A DNA stretch of 64,000 bases from Hyphomicrobiales bacterium (GTDB lineage Bacteria > Pseudomonadota > Alphaproteobacteria > Rhizobiales > Rhizobiaceae): the NCBI GenBank assembly GCA_900472605.1, contig UCJD01000013.1:163703-227702 (forward strand), written 5' to 3'. Position numbers and translations under genes: made by a program. The notes under the pieces were generated by a model. That model had not been told where the DNA came from. It ran no database searches and was given only the letters and a program-made list of their open reading frames with translations. Shown in pieces: positions 19,083 through 26,747 of this stretch; positions within the stretch are counted from its first letter, which is position 1; each line of letters starts with the position of its first letter.

Positions 19083-19113
19083 GTTCACTATATGTTCCAT
19101 CGCTAACAGTCAA
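19083..19113 (-). promoter_or_regulatory. LexA (SOS) box overlapping a promoter
   Basis: GTTCACTATATGTTC at 19083-19097 is an exact GTTC-N7-GTTC, the alphaproteobacterial LexA operator. On the minus strand, TTGACT (19113-19108) and TATAGT (19092-19087) form a plausible promoter with a short 15-bp spacer, so the operator covers the -10 element. Transcription would start near 19080, only a few bases before ATG 19076. Confidence 0.72.
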
Positions 19114-19217
19114 GAAAAGCCGCCTCTGATTGATGTTTTTCAAGTTTGACGCGAAAAGCCATGCGGGGTTGCAAGTCGCTCCATCGAATTTTCTGGAAAT
19201 CGGCGGAGGCAATCTGC

Positions 19218-19305
19218 TATAAACGAAGCAGATAGAGTTTTTGCATGGTTCCGAAGTTCCCCTTCGGGACCTGTTTTCTTTTGTGTCTCTGCCTAGCCGA
19301 CACAA
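19218..19305 (+). promoter_or_regulatory. greA leader with two hairpins
   Basis: TATAAA at about 19220 may be the -10 element. Hairpin 1 has 10-bp arms GGTTCCGAAG (19247-19256) and CTTCGGGACC (19262-19271) with one G-T pair, followed by a T-rich stretch (TGTTTTCTTTTG). Hairpin 2 has perfect arms TTGTGTC (19281-19287) and GACACAA (19299-19305). Hairpin 1 with its T-rich tail looks like a leader terminator. The greA Shine-Dalgarno follows at about 19312. Confidence 0.5.
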
Positions 19306-19323
19306 AGACTGAAGGACAAGAAA

Positions 19324-19800
19324 ATGGTTGATAAGGTACCGATGACGCAGGGTGGTTTCGTCAAGCTGCAGGAAGAGCTGCGCTGGCGTCAGCAGGAAGA
19401 ACGCCCGCGAATCATCGAGGCGATTGCCGAGGCCCGTGCCCACGGCGACCTCTCGGAAAATGCCGAGTACCATGCTGCCAAGGAAGCACAGAGCCACAAC
19501 GAAGGCCGCATCGGTGAACTCGAGGACCTAACGGCACGCGCCGAAGTTATCGACCTTTCCAAGATGTCCGGCAGCACGATCAAGTTCGGCGCCAAGGTAA
19601 AGCTCATTGATGAGGACACCGAGGAAGAAAAGACCTACCAGATCGTCGGCGATCAGGAAGCCGACGTGAAGCAGGGCCGCATCTCCATCTCCTCCCCGAT
19701 CGCCCGCGCGCTGATCGGCAAGGAAGTCGGCGATTCCATCGAAGTCAACGCGCCCGGCGGTTCCAAGGCTTACGAAGTTCTGGCCATCACCTGGGGCTGA
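19324..19800 (+). CDS. greA: Transcription elongation factor GreA
   Basis: A 158-residue GreA. The protein enters the secondary channel of RNA polymerase and stimulates cleavage of backtracked RNA. The N-terminal coiled coil contains the tip region [20 protein letters not shown], including the acidic DLSENAEY motif needed for cleavage. The C-terminal FKBP-like domain ends [25 protein letters not shown] precedes the ATG. The downstream lpsB starts 6 bp after the stop, so the two are probably co-transcribed. Confidence 0.96.
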   Translation: MVDKVPMTQGGFVKLQEELRWRQQEERPRIIEAIAEARAHGDLSENAEYHAAKEAQSHNEGRIGELEDLTARAEVIDLSKMSGSTIKFGAKVKLIDEDTEEEKTYQIVGDQEADVKQGRISISSPIARALIGKEVGDSIEVNAPGGSKAYEVLAITWG

Positions 19801-19805
19801 GGATC

Positions 19806-20882
19806 TTGGCGGATCGCGGCAGATCGCACCTCGTCGATATCGCTGACGTCGAAATCATAGCGCCGAACTTCAAGAAGCGGCTCTCCGGCGTCACCTCGAC
19901 GATCATCCAGCTCATCCCGGTCCAGCGGGCGCTCGGTCAGAAGATCGCGGCGCTCGGGCCGGGCCTGCCGGCGTCGATCCCGCATATCCGCTTCCGCGAC
20001 CTCACGAAACTGTGGCGCGCGCCTTCGACCCGACCATTCCGCGTCTGGCACGCGCGCCGCAACATCGAGATGCTCCCGGCCCTCATCATGCGCGACATCC
20101 TGCGCATGAAGCTGAGAATTGTCTTCACCTCAGCCTCGCAGCGCAAGCACAGCGCCTGGACGAAGTTTCTCGTCTCGAAGATGGACGCGGTGATCGCGAC
20201 ATCGGGCAAGACGGCGAACTATCTGGAAGTGCCCAGCACCGTCATCCTGCACGGCATAGACACCGCCCGCTTCTCACCCCCAACAGATAAGGCGCAGGCC
20301 AAACGCGAACGCGGCCTCGATCCGGACAAGAAGATCGCCGGCTGCTTCGGCCGCGTCCGCCACCAGAAGGGCACCGACCTCTTCGTCGACACCATGCTGC
20401 GGCTTCTCCCTGATCATCCGGAGTGGAGCGCCATCATCGCCGGCCGTGCCACGGCTCAGCATGTCGAGTTCGAGAACGGCCTGAAGGCCAAGGTCGCCGC
20501 GGCCGGCCTTTCCGACCGCATCCTCTTCGTCGGCGAGCACACCGATATCAACGACTGGTACCGCGCGCTTGACCTGTTCGTCGCGCCGCAACGTTGGGAA
20601 GGCTTCGGCCTGACACCGCTGGAAGCCATGGCCTCGGGCGTGCCAGTCGTCGCAACCGATGTCGGCGCCTTCCCTGAGATCGTCACGACGGGCGAAACCG
20701 GCGCGGGCCTGCTGATTGCCCGCGACGATCTCGACGCGATGGCAAAGGCCGTTTCGGAACTCATGGATGATGAAAGCCGCCTGGCGCGGCTCGCAGCCAA
20801 TGCCCAGGCGCATGTCATGGAAAACTTCCGGATCGAAGGCGAAGCCACGAAGCTGAAGGCCGTCTACGACAGCCTCGGCTGA
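19806..20882 (+). CDS. lpsB: LPS core glycosyltransferase, LpsB-like (GT4)
   Basis: A 358-residue GT-B glycosyltransferase of family 4. The donor-binding half shows GCFGRVRHQKGTDLFVDTML and the signature RWEGFGLTPLEAMASGVPVV with the EX7E glutamates. Rhizobial LpsB proteins act as broad-specificity mannosyltransferases building the lipopolysaccharide core, and mutants are symbiotically defective. Its position directly after greA matches Sinorhizobium. The start is uncertain: TTG at 19806 is only two bases from a GAGGA, and translation may be coupled to greA. Unlike S. meliloti as I recall it, no lpsE, lpsD or lpsC follows; lrp comes next, convergent. Confidence 0.82.
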   Translation: MADRGRSHLVDIADVEIIAPNFKKRLSGVTSTIIQLIPVQRALGQKIAALGPGLPASIPHIRFRDLTKLWRAPSTRPFRVWHARRNIEMLPALIMRDILRMKLRIVFTSASQRKHSAWTKFLVSKMDAVIATSGKTANYLEVPSTVILHGIDTARFSPPTDKAQAKRERGLDPDKKIAGCFGRVRHQKGTDLFVDTMLRLLPDHPEWSAIIAGRATAQHVEFENGLKAKVAAAGLSDRILFVGEHTDINDWYRALDLFVAPQRWEGFGLTPLEAMASGVPVVATDVGAFPEIVTTGETGAGLLIARDDLDAMAKAVSELMDDESRLARLAANAQAHVMENFRIEGEATKLKAVYDSLG

Positions 20883-20888
20883 GACAAA

Positions 20889-21356
20889 TCAGACCTCGGT
20901 CAATCCGAGCTTCTTGATCTGGCGAATCGTCAGCATGGTGCGCACGGTATCGACATGCTCGTTGGCCGTCAGCACCTCGATCACGAAATCCTGGAACCGC
21001 GTCAGGTTTTCAGCCACGCAATGCAGCAGGAAATCGCTGTCGCCCGAGACCATCCAGGCCTGCCGCACCAGCGGCCACTGCGCCGTGGCGGTCGCGAACG
21101 CCTTGAGGTTGGCTTCCGACTGATGCTTGAGCCCGACCATGCAGAAAGCGACGAGATCAAAGCCCAGCTTGGGGCTGTTCAGCATCGCGTGATAACCCTC
21201 GATCACGCCGGACTCTTCCAGCTTGCGCACACGCCGAAGACAGGGCGGCGCCGAGATGCCGACACGGTCGGCGAGCTCGACGTTGGTCATGCGGCCATCC
21301 GCCTGCAGCTCACGCAAGATCTTGATATCGATGGCGTCCAGTTCAGCGCGAACCAA
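20889..21356 (-). CDS. lrp: Lrp/AsnC-family transcriptional regulator
   Basis: A 155-residue Lrp-type regulator with N-terminal HTH (LDAIDIKILRELQADGRMTNVELADRVGISAPPCLRRV) and C-terminal RAM effector domain. The family responds to amino acids and adjusts metabolism. The start is taken as TTG 21356 with AGAAAGG 8 nt upstream; an ATG far upstream (21617) would add about 87 residues overlapping the trxB promoter region and is unlikely. It is convergent with lpsB (6-bp gap) and divergent from trxB across about 230 bp. Confidence 0.85.
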   Translation of the reverse strand: MVRAELDAIDIKILRELQADGRMTNVELADRVGISAPPCLRRVRKLEESGVIEGYHAMLNSPKLGFDLVAFCMVGLKHQSEANLKAFATATAQWPLVRQAWMVSGDSDFLLHCVAENLTRFQDFVIEVLTANEHVDTVRTMLTIRQIKKLGLTEV

Positions 21357-21585
21357 GCGAGTGCCTTTCTTTAAATTCTCGAATCCAGCTTCTATATAAA
21401 GCGACACAATACGCAAGAATCTTTCCCTGTGATGACGGAATCTTGCACATCCACGCCGAATGCCTTGTTGGTAACGCAAGGCTGCCCTTGAATAAAAGCA
21501 TTGGTCGTTCATAAATAACGCATGGACGCGTGATGGCCGCATTCGCTTTATATCCAGCGCGTCCAGCCAGTTGAAAGGAAGTCTC

Positions 21586-22560
21586 ATGTCCGCCCGCCAT
21601 ACCAAGGTGCTCATCATCGGATCCGGCCCCGCCGGCTACACCGCTGCCGTCTATGCGGCGCGCGCGATGCTGAAGCCGGTCCTGATCGCAGGAATGGAGC
21701 AAGGCGGACAGCTGATGATCACGACCGACGTCGAGAACTATCCGGGCTTTGCCGATCCGATCCAGGGCCCCTGGCTGATGGAGCAGATGCTGCAGCAGGC
21801 CAAGCATGTCGGCGCCGAGATCGTCAACGACATCGTTACCGAAGTCGAGATGAACCAGCGTCCCTTCGTCGCTCGCACCGATAGCGGCCAGGTCTGGACC
21901 GCCGACACCCTGATCATCGCCACCGGCGCCAAGGCCAAGTGGCTCGGCATCGAGAGCGAACAGACCTTCCAGGGCTTCGGCGTCTCCGCCTGCGCCACCT
22001 GCGACGGCTTCTTCTATCGCAACAAGGACGTGATCGTGGTCGGCGGCGGCAACTCCGCCGTCGAGGAAGCGCTGTACCTCTCCAACATCGCCAAGACCGT
22101 GACGGTCGTTCATCGCCGCGACAGCTTCCGCTCTGAAAAGATCCTGCAGGAACGCATCTTCGCCAAGGACAACGTCAAGATCCTCTGGAACACCGAGATC
22201 GCCGAAATCACCGGCGCCCCGGCCAAGCCGCCGATGCCGCCGTCGGTATCCGGCGTTCGCCTGCGCGATACGCGCACCGGTGTCGTTTCGGATCAGACGA
22301 TCGACGGCGTCTTCGTGGCGATTGGCCACGCGCCGGCAACCGAACTCTTCAAGGGCAAGTTGAAGCTCAAGGACAACGGCTATCTCTGGACAGCGCCGGA
22401 TTCGACCGCGACCTCGGTCGAGGGCATTTATGCCGCCGGCGACGTTACCGACGACACCTTCCGTCAGGCGATTACCGCCGCCGGCATGGGCTGCATGGCC
22501 GCACTTGAGGCCGAACGTTATCTCACGGGCCAGCTGCCCGTCGCCGTAGCTGCGGAGTAA
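21586..22560 (+). CDS. trxB: Thioredoxin reductase (NADPH)
   Basis: A 324-residue low-molecular-weight thioredoxin reductase. FAD site GSGPAGYTAAVYAARA, redox-active CATCDGFFYRNK (CxxC), NADPH site VGGGNSAVEEALYLSNIA, and the closing FAD motif GIYAAGDVTDDTFRQAITAAG are all present. It keeps thioredoxin reduced. AAGGAAG precedes ATG 21586. The lsrB gene follows after 22 bp, so the pair may share transcripts; this is meaningful because LsrB in Sinorhizobium is redox-responsive. Confidence 0.95.
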   Translation: MSARHTKVLIIGSGPAGYTAAVYAARAMLKPVLIAGMEQGGQLMITTDVENYPGFADPIQGPWLMEQMLQQAKHVGAEIVNDIVTEVEMNQRPFVARTDSGQVWTADTLIIATGAKAKWLGIESEQTFQGFGVSACATCDGFFYRNKDVIVVGGGNSAVEEALYLSNIAKTVTVVHRRDSFRSEKILQERIFAKDNVKILWNTEIAEITGAPAKPPMPPSVSGVRLRDTRTGVVSDQTIDGVFVAIGHAPATELFKGKLKLKDNGYLWTAPDSTATSVEGIYAAGDVTDDTFRQAITAAGMGCMAALEAERYLTGQLPVAVAAE

Positions 22561-22582
22561 GATCGGCATGAGGGGTGGTGGA

Positions 22583-23479
22583 ATGCCGTTGGACTGGGAC
22601 AAGCTGCGCATTTTTCACGCAGCTGCCGAAGCCGGTTCGTTCACGCACGCGGCCGACAAGCTGCATCTGTCGCAATCGGCGATCAGCCGCCAGGTCAGCG
22701 CGCTGGAGCAGGATGTCGGCACCAAGCTGTTCCACCGCCACGCCCGCGGCCTGATTCTGACCGAACAGGGCGAGTTGCTCTACCGCACCGCCCATGACGT
22801 GCTGCTCAAGCTCGAAACCGTGAAGATGCAGCTCACCGAGACGACGGAGACGCCGCAGGGCAAGTTGCGCGTCACCACCACCGTCGGCCTCGGCCAGGGC
22901 TGGCTGACGGACAAGATTCAGGAGTTCATGCAGCTTTATCCCGACGTCCAGATCCAGCTCATCCTCGACAACGAGGAAGTGGATGTGAACATGCGTTATG
23001 CGGATTGCGCGATCCGCCTGCGCCAGCCGCAGCAATCCGATCTCATCCAGCGCAAGCTGTTCACCGTGCACATGCACGTCTATGCGGCCCCCTCCTACAT
23101 CAACCGATATGGCGAGCCGCAGGCGGTCGAGGATCTCGACAACCACCGAATCATCACCTTCGGCGAGCCGGCACCGAACTATCTGCTCGACGTGAACTGG
23201 CTCGAAATCGCCGGCCGCTCCTCCGACAACAAGCGCATCCCACATCTGCAGATCAACAGCCAGACGTCGATCAAGCGCGCCTGCCTGCTCGGCATGGGCG
23301 TTGCGTGCCTGCCGGATTACATCGTCGGACGCGACCCGGGACTGATTCAGCTACCGATCAATGCCGACGTGCCGTCCTTCGACACCTATTTCTGCTATCC
23401 TGATGAAATGAAGAACGCCGCCAAGCTCAAGGCCTTCCGCGACTTCATCGTCAGCAAGGCTAGAAACTGGAGCTTCTAA
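22583..23479 (+). CDS. lsrB: LysR regulator LsrB/VtlR
   Basis: A 298-residue LysR protein starting MPLDWDKLRIFHAAAEAGSF, the characteristic LsrB/VtlR N-terminus. Its ortholog VtlR activates abcR small RNA transcription in Agrobacterium and Brucella, and LsrB of S. meliloti governs redox and LPS genes and symbiosis. Cysteines occur at RYADCAIRL, RACLLGMGVACLPDY and YFCYPD, any of which could support the redox response described for LsrB. ATG 22583 is preferred over 22568 because AGGGG lies 8 nt upstream. The two AbcR-like RNAs lie immediately downstream, the conserved arrangement. Confidence 0.92.
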   Translation: MPLDWDKLRIFHAAAEAGSFTHAADKLHLSQSAISRQVSALEQDVGTKLFHRHARGLILTEQGELLYRTAHDVLLKLETVKMQLTETTETPQGKLRVTTTVGLGQGWLTDKIQEFMQLYPDVQIQLILDNEEVDVNMRYADCAIRLRQPQQSDLIQRKLFTVHMHVYAAPSYINRYGEPQAVEDLDNHRIITFGEPAPNYLLDVNWLEIAGRSSDNKRIPHLQINSQTSIKRACLLGMGVACLPDYIVGRDPGLIQLPINADVPSFDTYFCYPDEMKNAAKLKAFRDFIVSKARNWSF

Positions 23480-23515
23480 CTGTTTTTGCGACTGAATTTG
23501 CAAGCCGTGCAGAAC

Positions 23516-23572
23516 GCGCATGCCTGACATGCACAAAAATTGGTTGCCGGCTGCACATTAAAACACCATATC
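23516..23572 (+). promoter_or_regulatory. abcR1 promoter with LysR-type dyad
   Basis: TTGCCG (23544-23549) and CATATC (23567-23572) are 17 bp apart. Upstream, GCATG (23518-23522) and CATGC (23528-23532) form a perfect dyad within an 18-bp element at 23516-23533, centred about 55 bp before the expected start near 23580. That is the right place for an activating LysR regulator. The same element occurs inverted before abcR2 at nearly the same distance. Confidence 0.65.
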
Positions 23573-23579
23573 AACCTCA

Positions 23580-23694
23580 GCTGATGCACACGGTGGCTTT
23601 TCCTCCCAGTTCCACCGCATTAGCTGTTCCCCTCTGGAGGTTTAGACCTTCATACCTATAAAGGGCCCCGAGCTTTCGGTGGCCCTCTTTTTTT
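23580..23694 (+). ncRNA. abcR1: AbcR1-type (alpha-r15) trans-acting small RNA
   Basis: An approximately 115-nt RNA gene. It holds a hairpin presenting TCCTCCCAG (anti-Shine-Dalgarno) between GGTGG and CCACC, a second pyrimidine-rich site TTCCCCTCTGGAGG, and an intrinsic terminator with arms AGGGCC (23662-23667) and GGCCCT (23681-23686), an inner CCGA/TCGG, and seven Ts. AbcR RNAs bind Hfq and block translation of many ABC-transporter substrate-binding protein mRNAs. Identification rests on these motifs, the tandem arrangement and the lsrB neighbour. The 5' end is inferred from the promoter. Confidence 0.85.
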
Positions 23695-23707
23695 GCCCTA
23701 ATTTTTC

Positions 23708-23734
23708 GCAATGCAGCAAAAAATGCTGCATTGC
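23708..23734. repeat. 11-bp inverted repeat between the two small RNAs
   Basis: GCAATGCAGCA (23708-23718) and TGCTGCATTGC (23724-23734) are perfect complements around five As. It follows the abcR1 terminator and abuts the abcR2 dyad. It may be a regulator site, or a backup transcription barrier protecting abcR2 from read-through. Confidence 0.6.
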
Positions 23735-23787
23735 ATAGCAGGCATGCGCAAACGGGCATTGAAATCTGCCCGCCAAAGCATCATATC
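23732..23787 (+). promoter_or_regulatory. abcR2 promoter with inverted copy of the dyad
   Basis: TTGAAA (23759-23764) and CATATC (23782-23787) are 17 bp apart; the -10 is identical to that of abcR1. The 18-bp element at 23732-23749, read on the minus strand, matches the abcR1 element at 16 of 18 positions (GCGCATGCCTG then YATGCA). Its centre is about 54 bp before the predicted start near 23795. Confidence 0.65.
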
Positions 23788-23794
23788 GCACTCA

Positions 23795-23908
23795 GTTGAT
23801 GCACATGGCGGTTCTCTCCCAGTGCCGCTGCATTAGCTGTTCCCCTCTGGAGGTTGAATAACCTTCACACCTTAAAGGGCCCCGTTCATTCGGTGGCCCT
23901 CTTTTTTT
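23795..23908 (+). ncRNA. abcR2: AbcR2-type (alpha-r15) trans-acting small RNA
   Basis: A paralogue of the preceding RNA of the same length (about 114 nt). It shares the CTCCCAG loop (shorter, in a GCGG/CCGC stem), the near-identical block ATTAGCTGTTCCCCTCTGG, and a terminator with arms AGGGCC (23876-23881) and GGCCCT (23895-23900) followed by seven Ts. The loop of the first hairpin differs (TTCTCTCCCAG here, TTTTCCTCCCAG in abcR1), so the target sets may differ. In related species the two copies have partly separate expression and targets. Confidence 0.85.
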
Positions 23909-24022
23909 GCTTAAAATTTAACCCCCAAAGAAATCGCAAAAGCTTTTTCGCGCACGCCTTGAATATCGAAAATTACCAATCCATATATCGTCCAGAAACG
24001 ATTTACGGTTCGGCTGAAGACG

Positions 24023-24316
24023 ATGGACAACGACGAAATTCTCAAGGCGCTCTCCCATCCAAAGCGGATGGAGATTCTCAACTGGCTGAAGAACCCGGAG
24101 GCGCATTTCGCCTCGCAGGAACACCCGCTCGAGATGGGTGTCTGCGCCAGCCAGTTTGAACGCTGCGGCCTGTCGCAATCCACTGTGTCAGCCCACCTTG
24201 CAACGCTGAGCCGCGCCAACCTCGTCACGACGAAGAAGGTCGGCCAGTGGATTTTCTACAAGCGCAACGAAGAAACCATCGCTGCCTTCTTGAAGCAGCT
24301 GGCACAGGATTTGTAA
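24023..24316 (+). CDS. ArsR-family regulator of the MFS/ene-reductase operon
   Basis: A 97-residue winged-HTH protein (ALSHPKRMEILNWL, then LSQSTVSAHLATLSRANLV as the recognition region). The classical metal-binding ELCVCDL motif is absent. Instead Cys41 and Cys48 (GVCASQFERCG) sit just before the recognition helix, which suggests thiol or electrophile sensing. It is the first gene of a likely operon: the MFS gene starts 1 nt after its stop, and an ene reductase follows. It probably represses its own operon. An ATATCG direct repeat lies upstream at about 23966 and 23987. Confidence 0.82.
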   Translation: MDNDEILKALSHPKRMEILNWLKNPEAHFASQEHPLEMGVCASQFERCGLSQSTVSAHLATLSRANLVTTKKVGQWIFYKRNEETIAAFLKQLAQDL

Positions 24317-24317
24317 C

Positions 24318-25487
24318 ATGCCCTTAGCCCTCCTCGTCCTGGCGCTCAGCGCGTTCGCGATCGGCACGACCGAGTTCGTCATCATGGGTCTGCTGCCTGA
24401 GGTCGCCACTGACCTTGCGGTGACGATCCCGCAAGCCGGCTGGCTCGTCACCGGCTACGCGCTGGCGGTTGCAGTCGGCGCACCCGTCATGGCGGTGTCG
24501 ACCGCGCATCTGAAGCGGCGCACCGCGCTGATCGCGCTCATGGCCTTCTTTATCGCCGGCAATCTGCTCTGCGCGCTGGCGCCGAGCTATTGGGTGCTGA
24601 TGATCGCTCGCGTCGTCACCGCACTTTGCCACGGCGCGTTCTTCGGCATCGGCTCGGTCGTCGCCGCCAACTTGGTGGCCCCGGACCGCCGCGCCCGCGC
24701 CGTCGCGCTGATGTTCACCGGCCTGACGCTCGCCAACGTCCTGGGCGTGCCGCTTGGCACCGCGATCGGCCAGGCCTTCGGCTGGCGCTCGACCTTCGCC
24801 GTGGTCACCGTCCTCGGCATCATCACCATCGCCGGCCTGATCGCCGACCTTCCGAAGGACAAGCAGGAGGAACAGGGCAACATCTTCCGCGAGATTGCCG
24901 CCCTGAGGAACGGCCACCTGTGGCTGGCGCTGTCGACCACCGTCTTCTTCGCCGCCTCGATGTTCGCCCTCTTCACCTACATAGCTCCTTTGCTGCGCGA
25001 TGTTACCGGCCTGTCGCCGCAGGGTGTGACCTGGACGCTGTTCCTGATCGGCCTTGGCCTCACCGTCGGCAACCTGCTCGGCGGCAAGCTGGCCGACTGG
25101 AAGCTTGGCCCGACGCTGGCCGGCGTCTTTGCGATGATCGCCATCACCTCGGTCGCCTTCGGTTTCACCAGCCCGTATTTCATCGCTGCCGAAATCACCC
25201 TCTTCGTCTGGGCCGTGGCGACCTTCGCCGCCGTCCCCGCCCTGCAGGTCGGCGTCGTGCACTTCGGCAAGGATGCGCCCAATCTGGTCTCGACGATCAA
25301 TATCGGCGCCTTCAACACCGGCAACGCGCTCGGTGCCTGGGCCGGCGGCATGGCGATCGAGCTTGGCTTCGACATGACCCGCGTGCCCCTCGTCGCCGCC
25401 TTCATGGCTCTGATCGGCCTTGGCGTGACCGCCCTCACCTATCTCTCCGCCAAGGGCAAGGCAGCCATGCCCTCCCCGGCTGAATGA
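24318..25487 (+). CDS. MFS exporter, AraJ/YdhP (DHA1) type
   Basis: A 389-residue 12-helix transporter opening LALLVLALSAFAIGTTEFVIMGLLPEVA-like, the signature of the sugar-efflux/arabinose-export-like DHA1 branch. The inner loop AHLKRRTALIAL and the helix 5 motif GVPLGTAIGQAFGWRSTF are present. It sits between an ArsR-type regulator (1-nt gap) and an old yellow enzyme (about 40-bp gap), so it probably exports a reactive or toxic compound or its reduced product. The actual substrate is unknown. Confidence 0.85.
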   Translation: MPLALLVLALSAFAIGTTEFVIMGLLPEVATDLAVTIPQAGWLVTGYALAVAVGAPVMAVSTAHLKRRTALIALMAFFIAGNLLCALAPSYWVLMIARVVTALCHGAFFGIGSVVAANLVAPDRRARAVALMFTGLTLANVLGVPLGTAIGQAFGWRSTFAVVTVLGIITIAGLIADLPKDKQEEQGNIFREIAALRNGHLWLALSTTVFFAASMFALFTYIAPLLRDVTGLSPQGVTWTLFLIGLGLTVGNLLGGKLADWKLGPTLAGVFAMIAITSVAFGFTSPYFIAAEITLFVWAVATFAAVPALQVGVVHFGKDAPNLVSTINIGAFNTGNALGAWAGGMAIELGFDMTRVPLVAAFMALIGLGVTALTYLSAKGKAAMPSPAE

Positions 25488-25527
25488 TCTTCTTCCTGCC
25501 CCCAAACCAGCACCGAAAGGACTTCAC

Positions 25528-26649
25528 ATGAGCAAGCTCTTCGAACCGACACAGGTCGGCGACATCGCCGTCAAGAACCGCATCGTCATGGCCCCGCTCA
25601 CCCGCAACCGCTCGCCGGGCGCCGTGCCGAACGACCTCAACGTCGAATATTACACCCAGCGCGCTTCAGCCGGCCTGATCGTCACCGAAGCGACCGCGAT
25701 CACCCACCAGGGCCAGGGCTACGCCGACGTTCCCGGCCTCTACAGCAAGGAAGCCCTCGACGGCTGGAAGCGGGTGACCGATGCGGTGCACGCCCATGGC
25801 GGCAAGATCGTCGTGCAGATGTGGCATGTCGGCCGTATCTCGCACACGACGCTGCAGCCAAACGGCGGCAAGCCGGTCTCCTCGAGCAACAAGACCGCCA
25901 AGTCGAAGACCTACCTCGTCAATTCCGATGGGACCGGCACATTCGCCGAGACCTCCGAGCCGCGCGCGCTTGAAACCGCAGAGATCGCTGGCATCGTCGA
26001 GGATTACCGCAAGGCCGCTCGCACCGCGATCGACGCCGGTTTCGATGGCGTCGAGATCCACGCCGCCAACGGCTACCTGATCGACCAGTTCCTGCGATCA
26101 GACATCAACGACCGCACCGACCAGTATGGCGGCTCGATCGAAAACCGCGCCCGCTTCCTGTTCGAAGTGGTCGACGCGATCACCAAGGAAATCGGCCCGC
26201 GCGTAACCGGCATCCGCATTTCGCCGGTCACTCCCGCCAACGACGCATCCGACGCTGCCCCGCAGCCGCTCTTTGATTACGTCGTAGAAGGTCTGGCAAA
26301 GTACGACCTCGCCTTCATCCACATCATCGAGGGTGCAACCGGCGGCGACCGCAACTTCCAGCAGGGCGACAAGCCCTTCGACTACGCCGCGCTGCGCGCC
26401 GCCTATGAAAAGGCTGGCGGCAAGGCAAGCTGGATGGTCAACAACGGCTACGACCGCCAGCTCGCGATCGACACCGTCGAGAGCGGCAAGGCCGACCTGA
26501 TCGCCTTCGGCAAGCCCTTCATCGCCAACCCCGACCTCGTCGAGCGTCTCAAGACCAACGCCCCGCTCAACGAAATCGACCAAGCCACCCTCTACGGCGG
26601 TGGCCCGAAGGGCTACATCGACTACCCGGCCCTCGAAAAGGTCGCCTGA
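25528..26649 (+). CDS. Old yellow enzyme, alkene reductase (NemA type)
   Basis: A 373-residue FMN-dependent ene reductase. The barrel motifs are clear: IVMAPLTRNRS at the start, QMWHVGRISH, EIHAANGYLIDQFLRSDIND and the flavin loop YGGSIENRARF. Such enzymes reduce activated alkenes (N-ethylmaleimide, enones) and nitro compounds with NAD(P)H, serving electrophile detoxification. AAAGGA precedes the ATG. Its place behind ArsR and MFS genes supports a stress-response role. A strong terminator follows. Confidence 0.92.
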   Translation: MSKLFEPTQVGDIAVKNRIVMAPLTRNRSPGAVPNDLNVEYYTQRASAGLIVTEATAITHQGQGYADVPGLYSKEALDGWKRVTDAVHAHGGKIVVQMWHVGRISHTTLQPNGGKPVSSSNKTAKSKTYLVNSDGTGTFAETSEPRALETAEIAGIVEDYRKAARTAIDAGFDGVEIHAANGYLIDQFLRSDINDRTDQYGGSIENRARFLFEVVDAITKEIGPRVTGIRISPVTPANDASDAAPQPLFDYVVEGLAKYDLAFIHIIEGATGGDRNFQQGDKPFDYAALRAAYEKAGGKASWMVNNGYDRQLAIDTVESGKADLIAFGKPFIANPDLVERLKTNAPLNEIDQATLYGGGPKGYIDYPALEKVA

Positions 26650-26667
26650 ATCTAGCCAACTCTTCGG

Positions 26668-26694
26668 AAATCCCGCCACCCGGCGGGATTTCTC
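26668..26694 (+). terminator. Intrinsic terminator of the ArsR-MFS-OYE operon
   Basis: Perfect 10-bp arms AAATCCCGCC (26668-26677) and GGCGGGATTT (26682-26691) around ACCC, ending in a TTTCTCTTT run. Confidence 0.88.
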
Positions 26695-26747
26695 TTTCAG
26701 GGCAGCTGTATTTCCCTTTCCAGCCGCGACAGGCTAGCATCCCGCCC

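Noticed and set aside
23567..23908. The two 115-bp similar units as an insertion-sequence remnant or REP element
   Set aside because: Each has its own promoter, anti-Shine-Dalgarno loops and T7 terminator next to lsrB, matching tandem AbcR small RNA genes instead.
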